Assembly (NCBI GenBank): GCA_949317995.1
Contig: OX439039.1
Location: forward strand, 15,181,282 to 15,245,281
DNA length: 64,000 nt
Origin: Acholoe squamosa
Taxonomy: Eukaryota > Annelida > Polychaeta > Phyllodocida > Polynoidae
Reading direction: 5' to 3'
The translations under genes were made by a program, and so were the position numbers. Position 1 is the first letter of the stretch. Each line of letters begins with the position of its first letter. The notes beneath the pieces are model-generated. The model made no database searches, was not told where the DNA came from, and saw nothing but the letters and a program-made list of their open reading frames with translations. This document shows positions 42,617 through 53,855 of this stretch, piece after piece.

Positions 42617-43730
42617 ATGTAGGGCTATATGTGCGGAGCTTTGGTATTATGATGCAATGTTATATAACATATAATATTGGAATCTTATCAATTGTCATTT
42701 ATTTGTATATTAATGTTGCAAAGGCATTTTGATATATATTTGGTTAGAAATATGATGGGTATTAGAGTGCAACTGTGTGGGCTGTCAGCTCTAGGGTGGA
42801 GGTGGAGGTGCTAAAGCTGGTATTCCCACTTAGTTTCAGTGCCACCAGCCCCCCCCCCACCTCCACCACTCAGGGTGTGACAACCAAGCCACATGTGCAC
42901 ACTAGTTGGGGCTTGTTCAATTTATTGTAACTGGAAAAGAAAATATGTTGTATTGATTATTTTCAACAATGTAAATGTTTCAAACTTAATGTTGAAATTT
43001 TTATATGTATGTGAAGGTCTTGAATAAGATCCTGGTTGATGCACAATCAGTTAGTTATTTCTATGCTGTGATATAATTCACATTTATAATTTTGATGAAT
43101 AATTATTTGTTTTTGTCAGTGATAAGATAGGATCTTGAATAAGATCCCGGTTGATAAATATAATCAGTAACAAAGATATATGGTAGTCTTATGGACAGTG
43201 TGTTATATTCAAGAATTGTGAGTTTTAAAAGGACCAGTTAGATGTTTGGTTATACTATTTGTGTGTACAAAATAAGAATTTTTTTCATGCATTATTCCAT
43301 TTAAGTAAAGTAACTTATGTAAAAAAAAAAAAAAAAAAAAAAAATGAAAATACCCATAAAAGCGGTGAATTCTCAGGTGATTATGATTAGTTTTGAGTGG
43401 TACAAAACCTTTTAGTTCCCGAGGTGTAATGTAGGGCTATATGTGCGGAGCTTTGGTATTATGATGCAATGTTATATAACATATAATATTGGAATCTTAT
43501 CAATTGTCATTTATTTGTATATTAATGTTGCAAAGGCATTTTGATATATATTTGGTTAGAAATATGATGGGTATTAGAGTGCAACTGTGTGGGCTGTCAG
43601 CTCCAGGGTGGAGGTGGAGGTGCTAAAGCTGGTATTCCCACTTAGTTTCAGTGCCACCAGCCCCCCCCCCCCCACCTCCACCACTCAGGGTGTGACAACC
43701 AAGCCACACACTAGTTGGGGCTTGTTCAAT
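42617..43730 (+). mobile_element. TRIM-like element or direct-repeat pair (~300-bp repeats)
   Basis: Direct repeats 42617-42921 and 43429-43730 begin ATGTAGGGCTATATGTGCGG and end GGGGCTTGTTCAAT. They differ by a C-run length and a small indel (ACATGTGCAC against ACAC). Trimmed to TG...CA they look like short LTRs around a ~500-bp non-coding interior that includes an A-run of about 24 nt at 43321. No primer-binding site or 5-bp target duplication was confirmed, so a simple local duplication remains possible. Confidence 0.5.
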
Positions 43731-44369
43731 GTCCAAATATGGTTATAGCAGGCTAACAATGATGAGGTTAAATAGAGTTAGAAAGGTTAGAGACAGTCAG
43801 TAGGAGTCCAGAGAGCAAGGAGCTAGGAGTCTAGGAGCAGCAGTTCCCAGTGTGGAGTGGCTATGGGAGCAGATATAGCCAGGGACTGCTAGGACTCTAG
43901 GGGTGGGTTATATATGCTACCAGGAACCTGTAGCATTATAACCCTAAAGGTACTGTGACTTTATTTAGAACCCTCTGCCTGTTTTTATGTTGTATTTTGT
44001 TAAGCTCTGGGACCTGAACTTTATTATATTGTGAACTGTGTATGGCCATGTACTGTGAGACTGGTATTGGATATTTAATAATATGAACTACTATTGAGAA
44101 TATTGTGACCTTTTGATGGATATCTCCTGAGATAGTGAGTAACATTAATAAATATATTATAAACCGCATACTAGCTTCCCATTTGGTATTTTGTAATATA
44201 TTTTGATCCCTAAAACCTTGATATTAAGCCATAAGCGAAATATGGTGTAATTATAGTAGAAAGCAATCACCTTTAGGGAAAAGGCCCAAAATCTGCCTCT
44301 GCCTAATCTGTGTGCGGTCATATCTGTCCCACATAGTGACGGTAGGCAATCAGCCTTACCCTAACATAG
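43731..44369. other. Intergenic, nothing recognised
   Basis: GGAGTCTAGGAGCAG-type short repeats near 43800-43850; otherwise unremarkable. No gene. Confidence 0.35.
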
Positions 44370-44469
44370 ACAAAGGTGCACGAGAATTGGTCAGCACTGA
44401 GGGTTATCTCTAGAGGTGAAGCGGAGTATGATAATCCTCAGTGCTGACCAATTCGAGTTCTCCTTTGTA
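44370..44469. repeat. 100-nt near-perfect hairpin
   Basis: The arms ACAAAGG...GAATTGGTCAGCACTGAGG and the inverse CCTCAGTGCTGACCAATTC...CCTTTGT pair over about 36 bp with a few mismatches, around a ~26-nt loop. It could be a tiny MITE or a structured RNA such as a pre-miRNA. Expression is unknown. Confidence 0.7.
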
Positions 44470-47089
44470 TTTATCTAAGTTGATTTAGTCAAATATGTTC
44501 AAAATTCCATTTATTTGGCATTAGAAATTATCTTATCAGTAGTTATTTGACAATTTTGGATGTTTTCTCTGTCAGTGTGATACAGGGGAGGGTTATCACA
44601 CTGAGGGGGGGTGATATGGAGGTTCTTGGTTAAACCTATGGGGCTCACGTATTCAACTTGACATAAATGTATTATGATCAGTGCAATGTTGTAGAGTCTA
44701 TTTACAGGGTAGCAAATCTCAGAAGTGAATGGCGGGTCACCACGATGCCTGTGTTTAGCACTGGCAAGTTATCTAGCAGAACCTATCATGGATACCAAAG
44801 GACACAATACATTTAACACTAAATGTATACTTTGCAGGTCTAACACTTATAAATCTTTGTTCCCAAACCAGAACAAAGAAAGTATGGGTGGATGGGAAAA
44901 GGGGCTTAATACAAAGACCATAAAACCGAACTAAAACATCTAAACGAAGGGATTTATGGAAACATCTTTTTCCAGTTCTTAACTAGACCTTTATTAGTCA
45001 CAGATATCTCTTTATGATTCATTTAACAAGAATGGTGATCTCCATAGCCAAACGGTCACATAATCCTACCGATAAAGGCATTATGCCTAAGATGGGACTA
45101 CACAGTCCAGCACAATCACCGGGTTCTGAACAACAAAGGGCTAGAGAAAAGAAAGAAAGAAAAAAAGGGGGAAAAACCACCCCAAAAACAACAAACAATC
45201 AAAGAAAACCATCAACAACTGAGATTAGACTCTAGAGTGTAGTGCAAATGCTAATTTCTTATCAAAAAAGAAAGAAAAAGATGACTAACAAATAGATTAA
45301 ATTAATGTCAATAATGAGTAGTTAAAAAGTCTAGACCTGTAGAACTTGTTGGGCTGTGGTTGATATTATACACCAGAGCATTGATCTGGATTTGATGTGA
45401 TAGTACTACAGGGTACTCATGTGTCTGGTCGATTCCTGAACCGAGGGAGGGGCGGGGCAACTACAACCCCTTATATTACTGCCCTCTAAATACTGGGGGG
45501 GGGGCAAAATCCTCCAGCCCTCCTAAGCCCTGCGTCAATGCCTTCTTACATCTATTATCATTCTTATTTCTGTGGGTGGTAAATTTAGGGGGGTGTATGT
45601 TCTCAAAACGGCGGCTGACTTAACCCCTGTAGGGTCTCCGACGTCACTTGTGGATGACCAAGTGATTTAGTAGGTTCTGTTTTTATTTTCATCCGCAATC
45701 ATGGAAATTACTGTGTGTCCCCGATTTTTCATACCATTGGAGTCTCCTTCTCTTTTTTTTCTCAATACTTCTTAGACCAACGATTTGACAACCACAGCTT
45801 TCAGGGGCATTACGTTAACACAGTTGGTACGCAATCTTCTATTTTGTGCCCCCCCCCCTCCAGTATAGGGGCTGTCGATAAAATGGCAAACAATCCCTGT
45901 GGACACGTTCACGTATATGCCTGTAGCATTTATAGTGCCCTGAGATTGATTAATCTATATATAAATGTATATAATACACACAGAGTTGCAGCACATGTAT
46001 ATTTGATATGGCCTAGATGTGTGGGCGGAGGTAAAGGGACAAAACATACATTTAGCTAATCGATAACTTCTAATTTTAACATAAATGTAGCCTGGCAGAT
46101 ACAGGCGTCAATCAATATGGATGACCGAATCTATAGGTGGTTGAGGGTAAGCTAGACCCTTATGGTCGGGATTGTGTCCCTTGGATATGAAAGAAAAGGC
46201 AGAGCATTCTCGACCTCACCGTGTTAATCGAGGCTGCAAAAATCTTCATAGAATTTAAAAATCCAATTGAAAGATCAAAGAAAATAACAATATTTCAATG
46301 AGTCATTATAAAAATTCTAATGTAAATCTGTGTGCATGATCTTATCATTCACTCAGTTAAATACAACACTAGTAATTGGGAGACCAATAATAGAAAAAGG
46401 TCTCCGGTCACAGACCGACCTCAGCTTTACAGGGCTAACAACCTATTTATTTGAGGGTTTTTAGAGATTCTTTTTTCAAACCTTGTGGATTTGAGACCCT
46501 GTTTACGAAAAGGTAATGATCGAAAAGATGAATAATTTCAACCTTTTAGACCATGTAAGATGAAAATAACTTTGCCCAACGGTGCATTAGCCTATAGCGC
46601 CCACCATGCCTGCATTCATGCATCAGGGTCGATCTGCATGATGCATAAATGGAGATACTTGCAGCATTGTAATGATGCATCCGGACAACAAATGGACATA
46701 AATGTTAAGACATGATGTGCCATTAAAGGTCTTCCTAATAACCCTGGAGGGTGATAGAGGTTGGGGTGTAGAGTGGCGGCCAATGAGGCAAAACAGGTAA
46801 TGTATGGCCAGACGAGGGAAAATATCCTAAGTAGTTATTTTTGGAACTGATGGTCACTTCTGAGAGCATTTATACTGTTTCCAATTATTTTTTCAGACAT
46901 ATTACGCTGGTGTGTGACATTTATTGAAATCCCCCAGCGATAGGAGAATTTCATGTCAATAAAAATCCTAGATCTGATGAGACTACGTGATAGCCTGTAT
47001 AGAACTGCCAAAAATACCATGTTAGATGATGATTGGCAGATAGCCAACTTTTATAAGCATAGTGTGCAAACTGAAATTTTTGGCCTTTA
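44470..47089. other. Intergenic, nothing recognised
   Basis: AT-rich DNA with short purine and C runs (for example a G-run at 45496 and a C-run at 45850). No exon-like frame, RNA gene or repeat pair was supported. Confidence 0.35.
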
Positions 47090-47830
47090 ATACTAATCCC
47101 AACGATCAGACTTTTTTCACTCTAAATAATGTAGTATTAGAAAAGGTTTTTCATGCTTAGGTTTAATCCTTGATACAGAACTAAAGTTTTTTGAGCATCG
47201 AGCCAATACAATGAGGTCTGTCAGACACAAAATATATCAAATGGGTAGAATAAGGAACTTGTTAAATGAATATGCTGCTCTTACTTGTACTTAAAGCTAT
47301 GATTCTACCGACAGTAGATTACTGTGATTTCATTTGGGATAGGGATTATAGAGGGTGAAATAGGGAACTACAATTGTTATAAAATAGAGCACTAAGAATG
47401 GTGTATAAAGTCAAATTAGAGGAAAATCCTGTAATGAATACAAAGCAAATACAAGAACGGGGCAATTGCTCGGATCTCTGTATAAGGAGAGACTTACATC
47501 TATTATCCTATGGTTATTTGTTGACACAAAATGAGAATTTAGTTGATAGAAGAGATATTGCCACTAGGTTCCATTGAGGCAAAAGACTGATTGTGCCACA
47601 TAGCTTTAAACCAATAGTCCTGAGAAGTGCTCTTTACAGAGCAATTAATAGATGGAATAGTGTGAAAAAGTCTATCCAAACTGTTTTATCTAAAATAAGC
47701 AATATCAAATAGACATGTAATATTGTATTGATTCCTTCACCTAATGCAATTACCATTAATATATGATATGTATTGAAATATGGTACTTAGGATAGTCAAC
47801 CCCGCTTGAACCCTTGAATGTAGTGTTTAT
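47090..47830 (+). pseudogene. LINE reverse transcriptase C-terminal remnant
   Basis: Frames around 47155-47710 read GLILDTELKFFEHRANTMRS, MILPTVDYCDFIWDRD, NRALRMVYKV and ...LYRAINRWNSVKKS, with interrupting stops and shifts. This matches the thumb and C-terminal part of CR1/Jockey-type RTs (compare YLGVLLDQEL and IDYCDILYMGAS of the minus-strand copy at 16950-18945). It lacks the catalytic domain. AATAAA-like motifs follow near 47980. Confidence 0.7.
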
Positions 47831-49080
47831 GAGAAACTATGACATGTGACTGCTAGTTTTTGGATTAAATGCTGTGTATAAGGTTAAAGGGATATAAGGG
47901 GTCCTAGCGAAAGCACTACAATGCATAGGAGCTAGGAAAAACGCATACATTTTATTGTATATGTTTTCATGCCCAATAAACGACTTTAAAAAATTTAAAT
48001 CAATTGAAACATGTGTTGTTGTAATTGTGCACTACTGAAAATGACTAATAAGCTCTATATATGCAGTATATCATATCATAGATCTATACAAATAACATCA
48101 AAAGCCTAGTTTTATTGATAGTTAATCCAAAAATGTGATACTTTTAACCATAAAATTGGTTTTAGAAGGTGTTTTCAAGATATGATTTCAGTTCTGGGTT
48201 CCATGTGAGATATATAAAATATTTGGGATATAATTAAGAATTTGAATGGTAGAATTATCCAATGAACCAAAATGTGCCATATATAGAGGTAGCGGGATGC
48301 ATTAACAGCCAATCAGAAAATTCCCTTGGTTCACTGCAGACTTTATAGGGGGCATTTCATACCAGCCTATTCATAAAACAGACATGCCCCCTTGTGTTCC
48401 TGAATGAACTGCTTTTAAGGTGAAATTAGTATCTTCCAAACATTGGGTGATAAAACAAAGATATTGTGACATTTTGCTAAATTACTGATGCTATAATGAT
48501 CCATATCTACAGGGAAGTGTAGAGGAAGAAGAAGACTACTGAAAGGCTTCATTGTAGATCGAACTCTTTGTTTTCCAGTTGCAGTATATAATTTCATTCT
48601 TTTAAAGAATCGTCCCATCAAAAGCAGTAATGATAATTTTGGATTGGAAGATCACACAACATGTTATCTAGGTAATTTACATAGCTGGAGATTGACCGGA
48701 AATGAGGTCTTTAGGCCGACCTAGTTCTGATTGGCTGAAAGTGATGTCATTAGAGATTGCTCTAGTTTGAGTATGAGCGTGACCTAGATCAGGGCATGAA
48801 CTGGTTTGGGGCACAAAGATAACAGGATTAATATATTGATAAGGTATCACTGTCAGAGTACTGTTCTATTGTAAAATTAATGGCTGTCTCCCTAGAAGCT
48901 GCGATTGGTTCTCTTCTAGGAAGGTAAGACGTATATGGATCGTGGTTGAAGGTAGATTTGCGGAAGCCTGGTTGTGAGCAGATACAATGTACAGTATTCA
49001 ACTCCAACTAGGCTATGCTTTGGGTAGGTCACGAGCAGTAGAATTAAGGTTGTTAATGAATTGAAGCGATAGAGGCCATT
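47831..49080. other. Intergenic, nothing recognised
   Basis: No supported gene, RNA or repeat. Confidence 0.35.
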
Positions 49081-49468
49081 TAAGTCAGAGTATGAGGGAT
49101 TTAGAGGAAATGTTGAAAAATGGGGTAGACAAAATATCTTAACAATGAATGCTAAAAAAACCAAAAGTTCTATGGTGTCACCCAAATAGACAACGTATTG
49201 TCAAGTATGATATCTTTTTGAACAACAATAAACTGGATATGGTAGAACATTTTAACTACCTAGGGCTTGTGATAGACTCTGATCTAAATTTTGAAGCACA
49301 TTGTAAGAAAGTTGACTTGCAAGGTACAGCTAGGTTAAAACAATTAAGAAATATTGTAGAAAATATCTTGATGATATTACTAGCTTACGGATTTACAAAA
49401 CTATGATTGTGCCCTTATTTGAATATTGCAGTTTTATCCTAGAGAGTGGTCCTAATACCTTAGTTGAT

Positions 49469-49470
<2 letters not shown>
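49081..49470 (+). pseudogene. LINE reverse transcriptase remnant, left half, split by a retrotransposon
   Basis: The frame reads MVEHFNYLGLVIDSDLNFEA, then after a shift MIVPLFEYCSFILESGPNTL, typical of LINE RT thumb sequence. It breaks at a (CA)n tract beside the YR retrotransposon. The missing C-terminus resumes at 54590-54812. Confidence 0.7.

Positions 49471-49526
<56 letters not shown>
49471..49526 (+). repeat. (CA)n / (TA)n microsatellite at the retrotransposon's left edge
   Basis: About 25 CA units followed by TATATA directly abut the first A repeat. A TA run also abuts the right edge at 54341-54362. Confidence 0.9.
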
Positions 49527-49529
<3 letters not shown>

Positions 49530-49735
49530 GGAACTATATACACTCGTGTATATATATATAATTAACCGCGAACGGTTAGGGACTATTTGCAGCACGCATT
49601 GGTTTCTATGATGTCATAGCATGACGTCATGATCAACACTCCTCCAGTATATAAGAGGGGATTTTCAAGGTAACGGTCATTGGGTCGATTCACCTGTACA
49701 GGTAACACCACACTGGGTGTTTCCTTGATTTTTAA
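49527..49735 (+). repeat. Split direct repeat A1 with promoter motifs
   Basis: The 209-bp unit contains a perfect CRE, TGACGTCA (49622-49629), and a TATA box, TATATAAG (49648-49655). Transcription probably starts about 30 bp downstream, inside the repeat. It differs from A2 at two sites (agcAcgc/agcGcgc and cacActgg/cacGctgg). Confidence 0.85.
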
Positions 49736-49773
49736 CGGTTTTTCTTGATTGAAATTTGATTTTTCAAATCAAG

Positions 49774-50808
49774 ATGGGGAGGAAATCAACTAGAGTTGCC
49801 AAAGCGGCTATGGCCTCCAAAAAATCGGCCAAATCGGCTAAGAAAACGGTGGAATCGGTCAATTCAGGATTTGCGAGTGAGCTGGAATCTTCTGGGGTGG
49901 ATCGGAGATCCATCTCACCCGACCACACTAAGGGTTTGGAAGGAGTACAGCTCATTGACCAGACGGAGAGACTGGAATCACTGGAAGACGAGTTGTGCAG
50001 TATCAAAGGCTTGCTGCAGGAGCTGGTAGCAGGAAAGGACAAGAAAGACGAGACGAAATCTATGGAGGGGGCGTGGCAGCATACACGTGCGAATGTTTGT
50101 CAACGGCCGGTGACGTCATCGCATCGAGAGCGCAGCCGCGTAACCAGGCAGCGGTCTCCTAGCGTCCTTAGCGACGGTTCGAAATGGGACCAAGTCGAGC
50201 ATCGTGGTCGTCGCCAGAGATCAAAATCATCCTTCTCCGCTCGTCACAGACCTCGGTCGTCTTCAGGAGGGTCGTCAGTAGATTCTTCTACATCCAAGCT
50301 TCACACCAGTACCAAATATGGTGAGTTTGACCACGAAATATATGTAAAAAAACGGGAAAAGATCGATACCGTTGAGAAATTGATGTTAGTCAACTTGAAC
50401 TTTATCTTAGATTATTACAAGGATAACAGTGATGTAGAAGGCATGTTGAAGCATCTCCAAGTCCTGGTTGAAAAAGCTGGGACAAGAATGTATACAGTAG
50501 CAGCTCTATTGGCTTACGATAAATCGGTTAGGACCAGGGCAAATAAGGATGGGATAGAGGCCTTTGGAGTGATAGACAACTCTGACATTCTTAGGCACCT
50601 ATCATATGATGGTACTGTTCAAGCACAGAAGGCTTATGCTACTAAGGCTAGGAATGGTACAAAACAAAAGGTCTCAAATAATTCTTGCTATGCCTTTAAT
50701 AGGGCAGAAGGTTGTGTAAGGGACCCCTGCAAGTATAGACATATTTGCAGTGCTTGCAGTTCCTCTGGGCATAGTAAAACTGAATGCCAGAAGGCTAGGA
50801 GTGAATAG
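49774..50808 (+). CDS. Gag-like nucleic-acid-binding protein of the YR retrotransposon
   Basis: 344 residues from ATG at 49774 (MGRKSTRVAK) to TAG at 50806-50808. The N-terminus is Lys/Ala/Ser-rich and basic, followed by an acidic coiled-coil-like stretch (ERLESLEDELCSIKGLLQEL) and an Arg/Ser-rich middle. The C-terminus has a CCCH-type finger (C-x8-C-x5-C-x3-H, starting CYAFNRAEGC) followed directly by a CCHC knuckle (C-x2-C-x4-H-x4-C, CSACSSSGHSKTEC). This finger pair is known from Gag-like proteins of DIRS/PAT elements. The likely role is to bind element RNA in a cytoplasmic or nuclear ribonucleoprotein. The frame continues open past the TAG into the RT region. Confidence 0.8.
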   Translation: MGRKSTRVAKAAMASKKSAKSAKKTVESVNSGFASELESSGVDRRSISPDHTKGLEGVQLIDQTERLESLEDELCSIKGLLQELVAGKDKKDETKSMEGAWQHTRANVCQRPVTSSHRERSRVTRQRSPSVLSDGSKWDQVEHRGRRQRSKSSFSARHRPRSSSGGSSVDSSTSKLHTSTKYGEFDHEIYVKKREKIDTVEKLMLVNLNFILDYYKDNSDVEGMLKHLQVLVEKAGTRMYTVAALLAYDKSVRTRANKDGIEAFGVIDNSDILRHLSYDGTVQAQKAYATKARNGTKQKVSNNSCYAFNRAEGCVRDPCKYRHICSACSSSGHSKTECQKARSE

Positions 50809-52806
50809 GAAACTGCAGGTGATCGATATCCCATAGCTGGTAATGATATTTGTGTGATGCCGGACCAGGTTATGGTAGGTTTGGTAGATATCGATTCGCC
50901 TTCACAAACTCCAGTACAGGAGGTGAATGTAGCAGAACAAAGTATTTTCAAAGAATCTAATTCGTTGGAAAATAATATAGATGTTATTGGTTATAACCCA
51001 ATACAGGTTGGTATTGAACCACTTTTTACGGTTAGTGTTATAGATTTACCCGGCATCAGGGTATATGACAAGTGTGTAGAAGGTACATGTACATGTGTTC
51101 ATTATATCAATGGAAAAAATTCTCAAATTTTACCTTGCAGAGTTGCCTCATTCTTAACCCAGAAAGGTATTATTAATGTAGATGACAAGGAGGCTCTATT
51201 CTTATTGCAAGGTTTTGTTGAGGGGTTCAGGATAGTGGACCCTAATTGCGATACTTCTTATGAGTGCAGAAATTATAAGTCAATCCTTGAGGGAAAATTC
51301 TATAATGAGTACTGTGGTATATTGTTAGATGAACTAGAAGCTGGTCTAGTCTCTAAAAGTGTAGATAAACCCCGTTGTATCCATGCTCTAGGTGGTGTAG
51401 AAAAATCAAATGGCAAGTTAAGACCCATAACTGACTGTAGTATGCCTGATAAAGTATCTATTAATAATTTTATGGAGACTACTAGCTCGACGTTTTCTTA
51501 TAATAATATTAGCACGGTGACTGCTCAATTGAATAAGAACGATTTCATGAGTGTGGTGGATTTAAAGTCAGCTTATAGGTCTATAAATGTGTATGCACCT
51601 CACACGACCATGCAGGGTTTCAGATGGAATTTTGGGCATGGAGAGGATTATTATGTAAGCAACAGATTAACCTTTGGCCTGAAATGTGCCCCGTATATTT
51701 TTAATAAAATCTCTGATTTTATTGTGGAGGTGGCAAAATTCTACGGTGTAGAAAAAATTGTAAATTATCTAGACGACTTTATCGTAATTGCTGATACTTA
51801 TGATGAGTGTCTTAGACAGAGGAATTTATTAATGGAATGTATGGCATACATGGGTTTTGTAGTATCCAAAGAAAAGGTAACCGAACCATCTCAATTTTGT
51901 AAATTCTTGGGCATTAACATAGATTCAGTGAAGTTGGAACTGTCTTTGCCTATTGAAAAGGTTGAAAAAATGGAAAATCTCTTATTGGATAACGTTAATA
52001 AGAAATTTATTTCTAAAAAGAACTTAGAGAGGATAGGTGGTTTAATGTCGTTCTGCTCACAGGTGGTTAAGGGTGGTAGGACTTTTAGTAGGCGAATTTT
52101 CGATCTCTGCGCTCGAGCACGGCCCGGTGGTTATATTAGGGTTTCAGCTTGCACTCGCCAAGATATTCAGTGGTGGCTGGATTTTTGTAGAGTTTTTAAC
52201 TGTAAGAGGTTAATTCTAAATGATGATATTGGTGCACCTATGTACTCAGATTCTTCCATGAAAGGCTTCGGGGCTTGGATGGATAAAGATTTTTTATATG
52301 GTGACTGGACATCTTACGATAAATTCAATCTGGGTGGTGGTCATTTTACCCAACCACCAATACTAGACAGTTTGAAAAATCACCATAGAAATATAAATGT
52401 ATACGAGTTATATCCTCTTCTTATGGGACTTAGACGTTGGATTTCTGGCTGTAAAAATAAAAGAATACACTGTGTTACTGATAATATGCAAGTTCTAGCT
52501 ATGATTAATACCGGTAGGTCAAAGAATAAGCTTTGTATGGAATGGCTTAGAGAAATTTTTTGGCTTTGTTTCATCAATAATGTGGAGGTGTATGCAACTT
52601 ATATTAAGTCAGAAGACAATGTCCTGGCCGACCAGCTATCTAGACTTGCTTACAAGGGTGTACTGGACAAATGTGTAAACTCCCTTCTTGAAAATAATAT
52701 GTGTTGCTTTAATTCCAGAATGGAAAAGGTTACAAAAAAGAAAAGAGTGTCTTTTAGCGAAGGGTGTGTCCGAGAATACAAGGAGAACAAGGAAACAACA
52801 ACTTAA
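50809..52806 (+). CDS. Reverse transcriptase and RNase H of the YR retrotransposon
   Basis: Open from the codon after the gag TAG, in the same frame, to TAA at 52804-52806. The first ATG is at 50863, though the frame is open upstream of it, so readthrough would give a gag-pol fusion. RT motifs: GKLRPITDCSMPD, SVVDLKSAYRSI, LTFGLKCAPYIFNK and the catalytic NYLDDFIVIA. A connection segment follows (KFLGINIDSVKLELSLPIEK). RNase H carboxylates lie in MYSDSSMKGFGAWMD, NVYELYPLLMG, VTDNMQVLAMI and SEDNVLADQLSRL, so all four acidic residues are present. It makes cDNA of the element. The last ~120 nt overlap the recombinase frame. Confidence 0.88.
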   Translation, partial: ETAGDRYPIAGNDICVMPDQVMVGLVDIDSPSQTPVQEVNVAEQSIFKESNSLENNIDVIGYNPIQVGIEPLFTVSVIDLPGIRVYDKCVEGTCTCVHYINGKNSQILPCRVASFLTQKGIINVDDKEALFLLQGFVEGFRIVDPNCDTSYECRNYKSILEGKFYNEYCGILLDELEAGLVSKSVDKPRCIHALGGVEKSNGKLRPITDCSMPDKVSINNFMETTSSTFSYNNISTVTAQLNKNDFMSVVDLKSAYRSINVYAPHTTMQGFRWNFGHGEDYYVSNRLTFGLKCAPYIFNKISDFIVEVAKFYGVEKIVNYLDDFIVIADTYDECLRQRNLLMECMAYMGFVVSKEKVTEPSQFCKFLGINIDSVKLELSLPIEKVEKMENLLLDNVNKKFISKKNLERIGGLMSFCSQVVKGGRTFSRRIFDLCARARPGGYIRVSACTRQDIQWWLDFCRVFNCKRLILNDDIGAPMYSDSSMKGFGAWMDKDFLYGDWTSYDKFNLGGGHFTQPPILDSLKNHHRNINVYELYPLLMGLRRWISGCKNKRIHCVTDNMQVLAMINTGRSKNKLCMEWLREIFWLCFINNVEVYATYIKSEDNVLADQLSRLAYKGVLDKCVNSLLENNMCCFNSRMEKVTKKKRVSFSEGCVREYKENKETTT

Positions 52807-53641
52807 AAGGTACAAAAAATTTTGTGATAAATTTAATTTACCTAAATTTCCTTGTTCTCCCTCACAAGCTGCTACTTATGCAGTATATTTATCTAGTTAT
52901 ATGAAACCTTCATCTGTAAGAAATTATTTATCTTCCATTTGGTATCATCAAAAACTTAGAGGTGGCCTAGACCATAGCAGTAATTTCATGCTAAAAAAGG
53001 TGTTGGATGGTATTGATAGAAATTATGCTGTTCCTACTAGGGTTACTCACCCATTGAGTCCAAAGGAAATGTTATGTATCAGATCGTATTTGGATCTCTC
53101 CAATAGGGCTGACTTGAAGTTCTGGTTAGCTATTCTTTTATGTTATAGAGGAGTCCTCAGGATAGGACATGTTGTATCCTCTCCCCATACACTACGGGTA
53201 GGTGATGTAAAAATATTTAAAAATTATGCTAGTCTACTTATTAAAACTTCTAAAACAAACCAGCTTGGTACCCATTCCTTTAATATATATTTATGTAGGG
53301 ACGATTCCTCGTTGTTATGTCCTTGTAAAGATTTGAAAAAATTGTGCTCAGGTAGGGGTGCGAGGGATTTGTTATTTAAAATTAATGGTGTGCCTCTACA
53401 ATACCAATATATTAATTCGAGATTGAAATCTTTGTCTCTACGTGCTGGTATCAAGGGTTCAGTCTCCACTCACTCTCTTAGGCATGGAGGTGCTACTATG
53501 TTAAAGGATGCTGGACTCAGTATAGACTCCATTAAGAAAAAGGTAAATTGGAAATCTAATGCTGTTTTTACATATTTGCATAATCATAAAAGTGAACTTT
53601 TAAGATTGGATAGACTTTGCCAATCTCAATTGCATTGTTGA
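52688..53641 (+). CDS. Tyrosine recombinase of the YR retrotransposon
   Basis: The frame lies +1 relative to RT and overlaps its end. No ATG occurs until about residue 72 (MKPSSVRNYL), so full-length product needs a frameshift, a non-AUG start or splicing. The region up to ~100 is an N-terminal SAM-like core-binding domain (TRRTRKQQLKRYKKFCDKF, QAATYAVYLSSYMKPSSVRN). The catalytic tetrad is complete: Arg in LCYRGVLRIGHV, HxxR in STHSLRHGGAT, Trp in VNWKSNAV and the nucleophile Tyr in VFTYLHN. It integrates circular cDNA in place of a DDE integrase. The stop lies just upstream of B1. Confidence 0.86.
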   Translation: MKIICVALIPEWKRLQKRKECLLAKGVSENTRRTRKQQLKRYKKFCDKFNLPKFPCSPSQAATYAVYLSSYMKPSSVRNYLSSIWYHQKLRGGLDHSSNFMLKKVLDGIDRNYAVPTRVTHPLSPKEMLCIRSYLDLSNRADLKFWLAILLCYRGVLRIGHVVSSPHTLRVGDVKIFKNYASLLIKTSKTNQLGTHSFNIYLCRDDSSLLCPCKDLKKLCSGRGARDLLFKINGVPLQYQYINSRLKSLSLRAGIKGSVSTHSLRHGGATMLKDAGLSIDSIKKKVNWKSNAVFTYLHNHKSELLRLDRLCQSQLHC

Positions 53642-53689
53642 TTGGTATGTGTTTTTTCACATGTGTTTGGCGTGTTTTTGTGTGTTTTT

Positions 53690-53855
53690 GGCATGTATGG
53701 TGCTGATACCCCCAAGGTCAGTAACCCACCAAACTCATGTGTCTGTGATATGATCATTTATTATACAACTGTTCATATATTATTATTACTGTATATCAAC
53801 ATTATTATTATCGTTATTACCGGTATTATTATTCCCTGGTAGCGAGTTAACTTAT
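53690..53855 (+). repeat. Split direct repeat B1
   Basis: 166 bp, GGCATGTATGGTGCTGATAC to GCGAGTTAACTTAT, identical by eye to B2. It abuts A2, with 3 bp shared. Confidence 0.88.
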
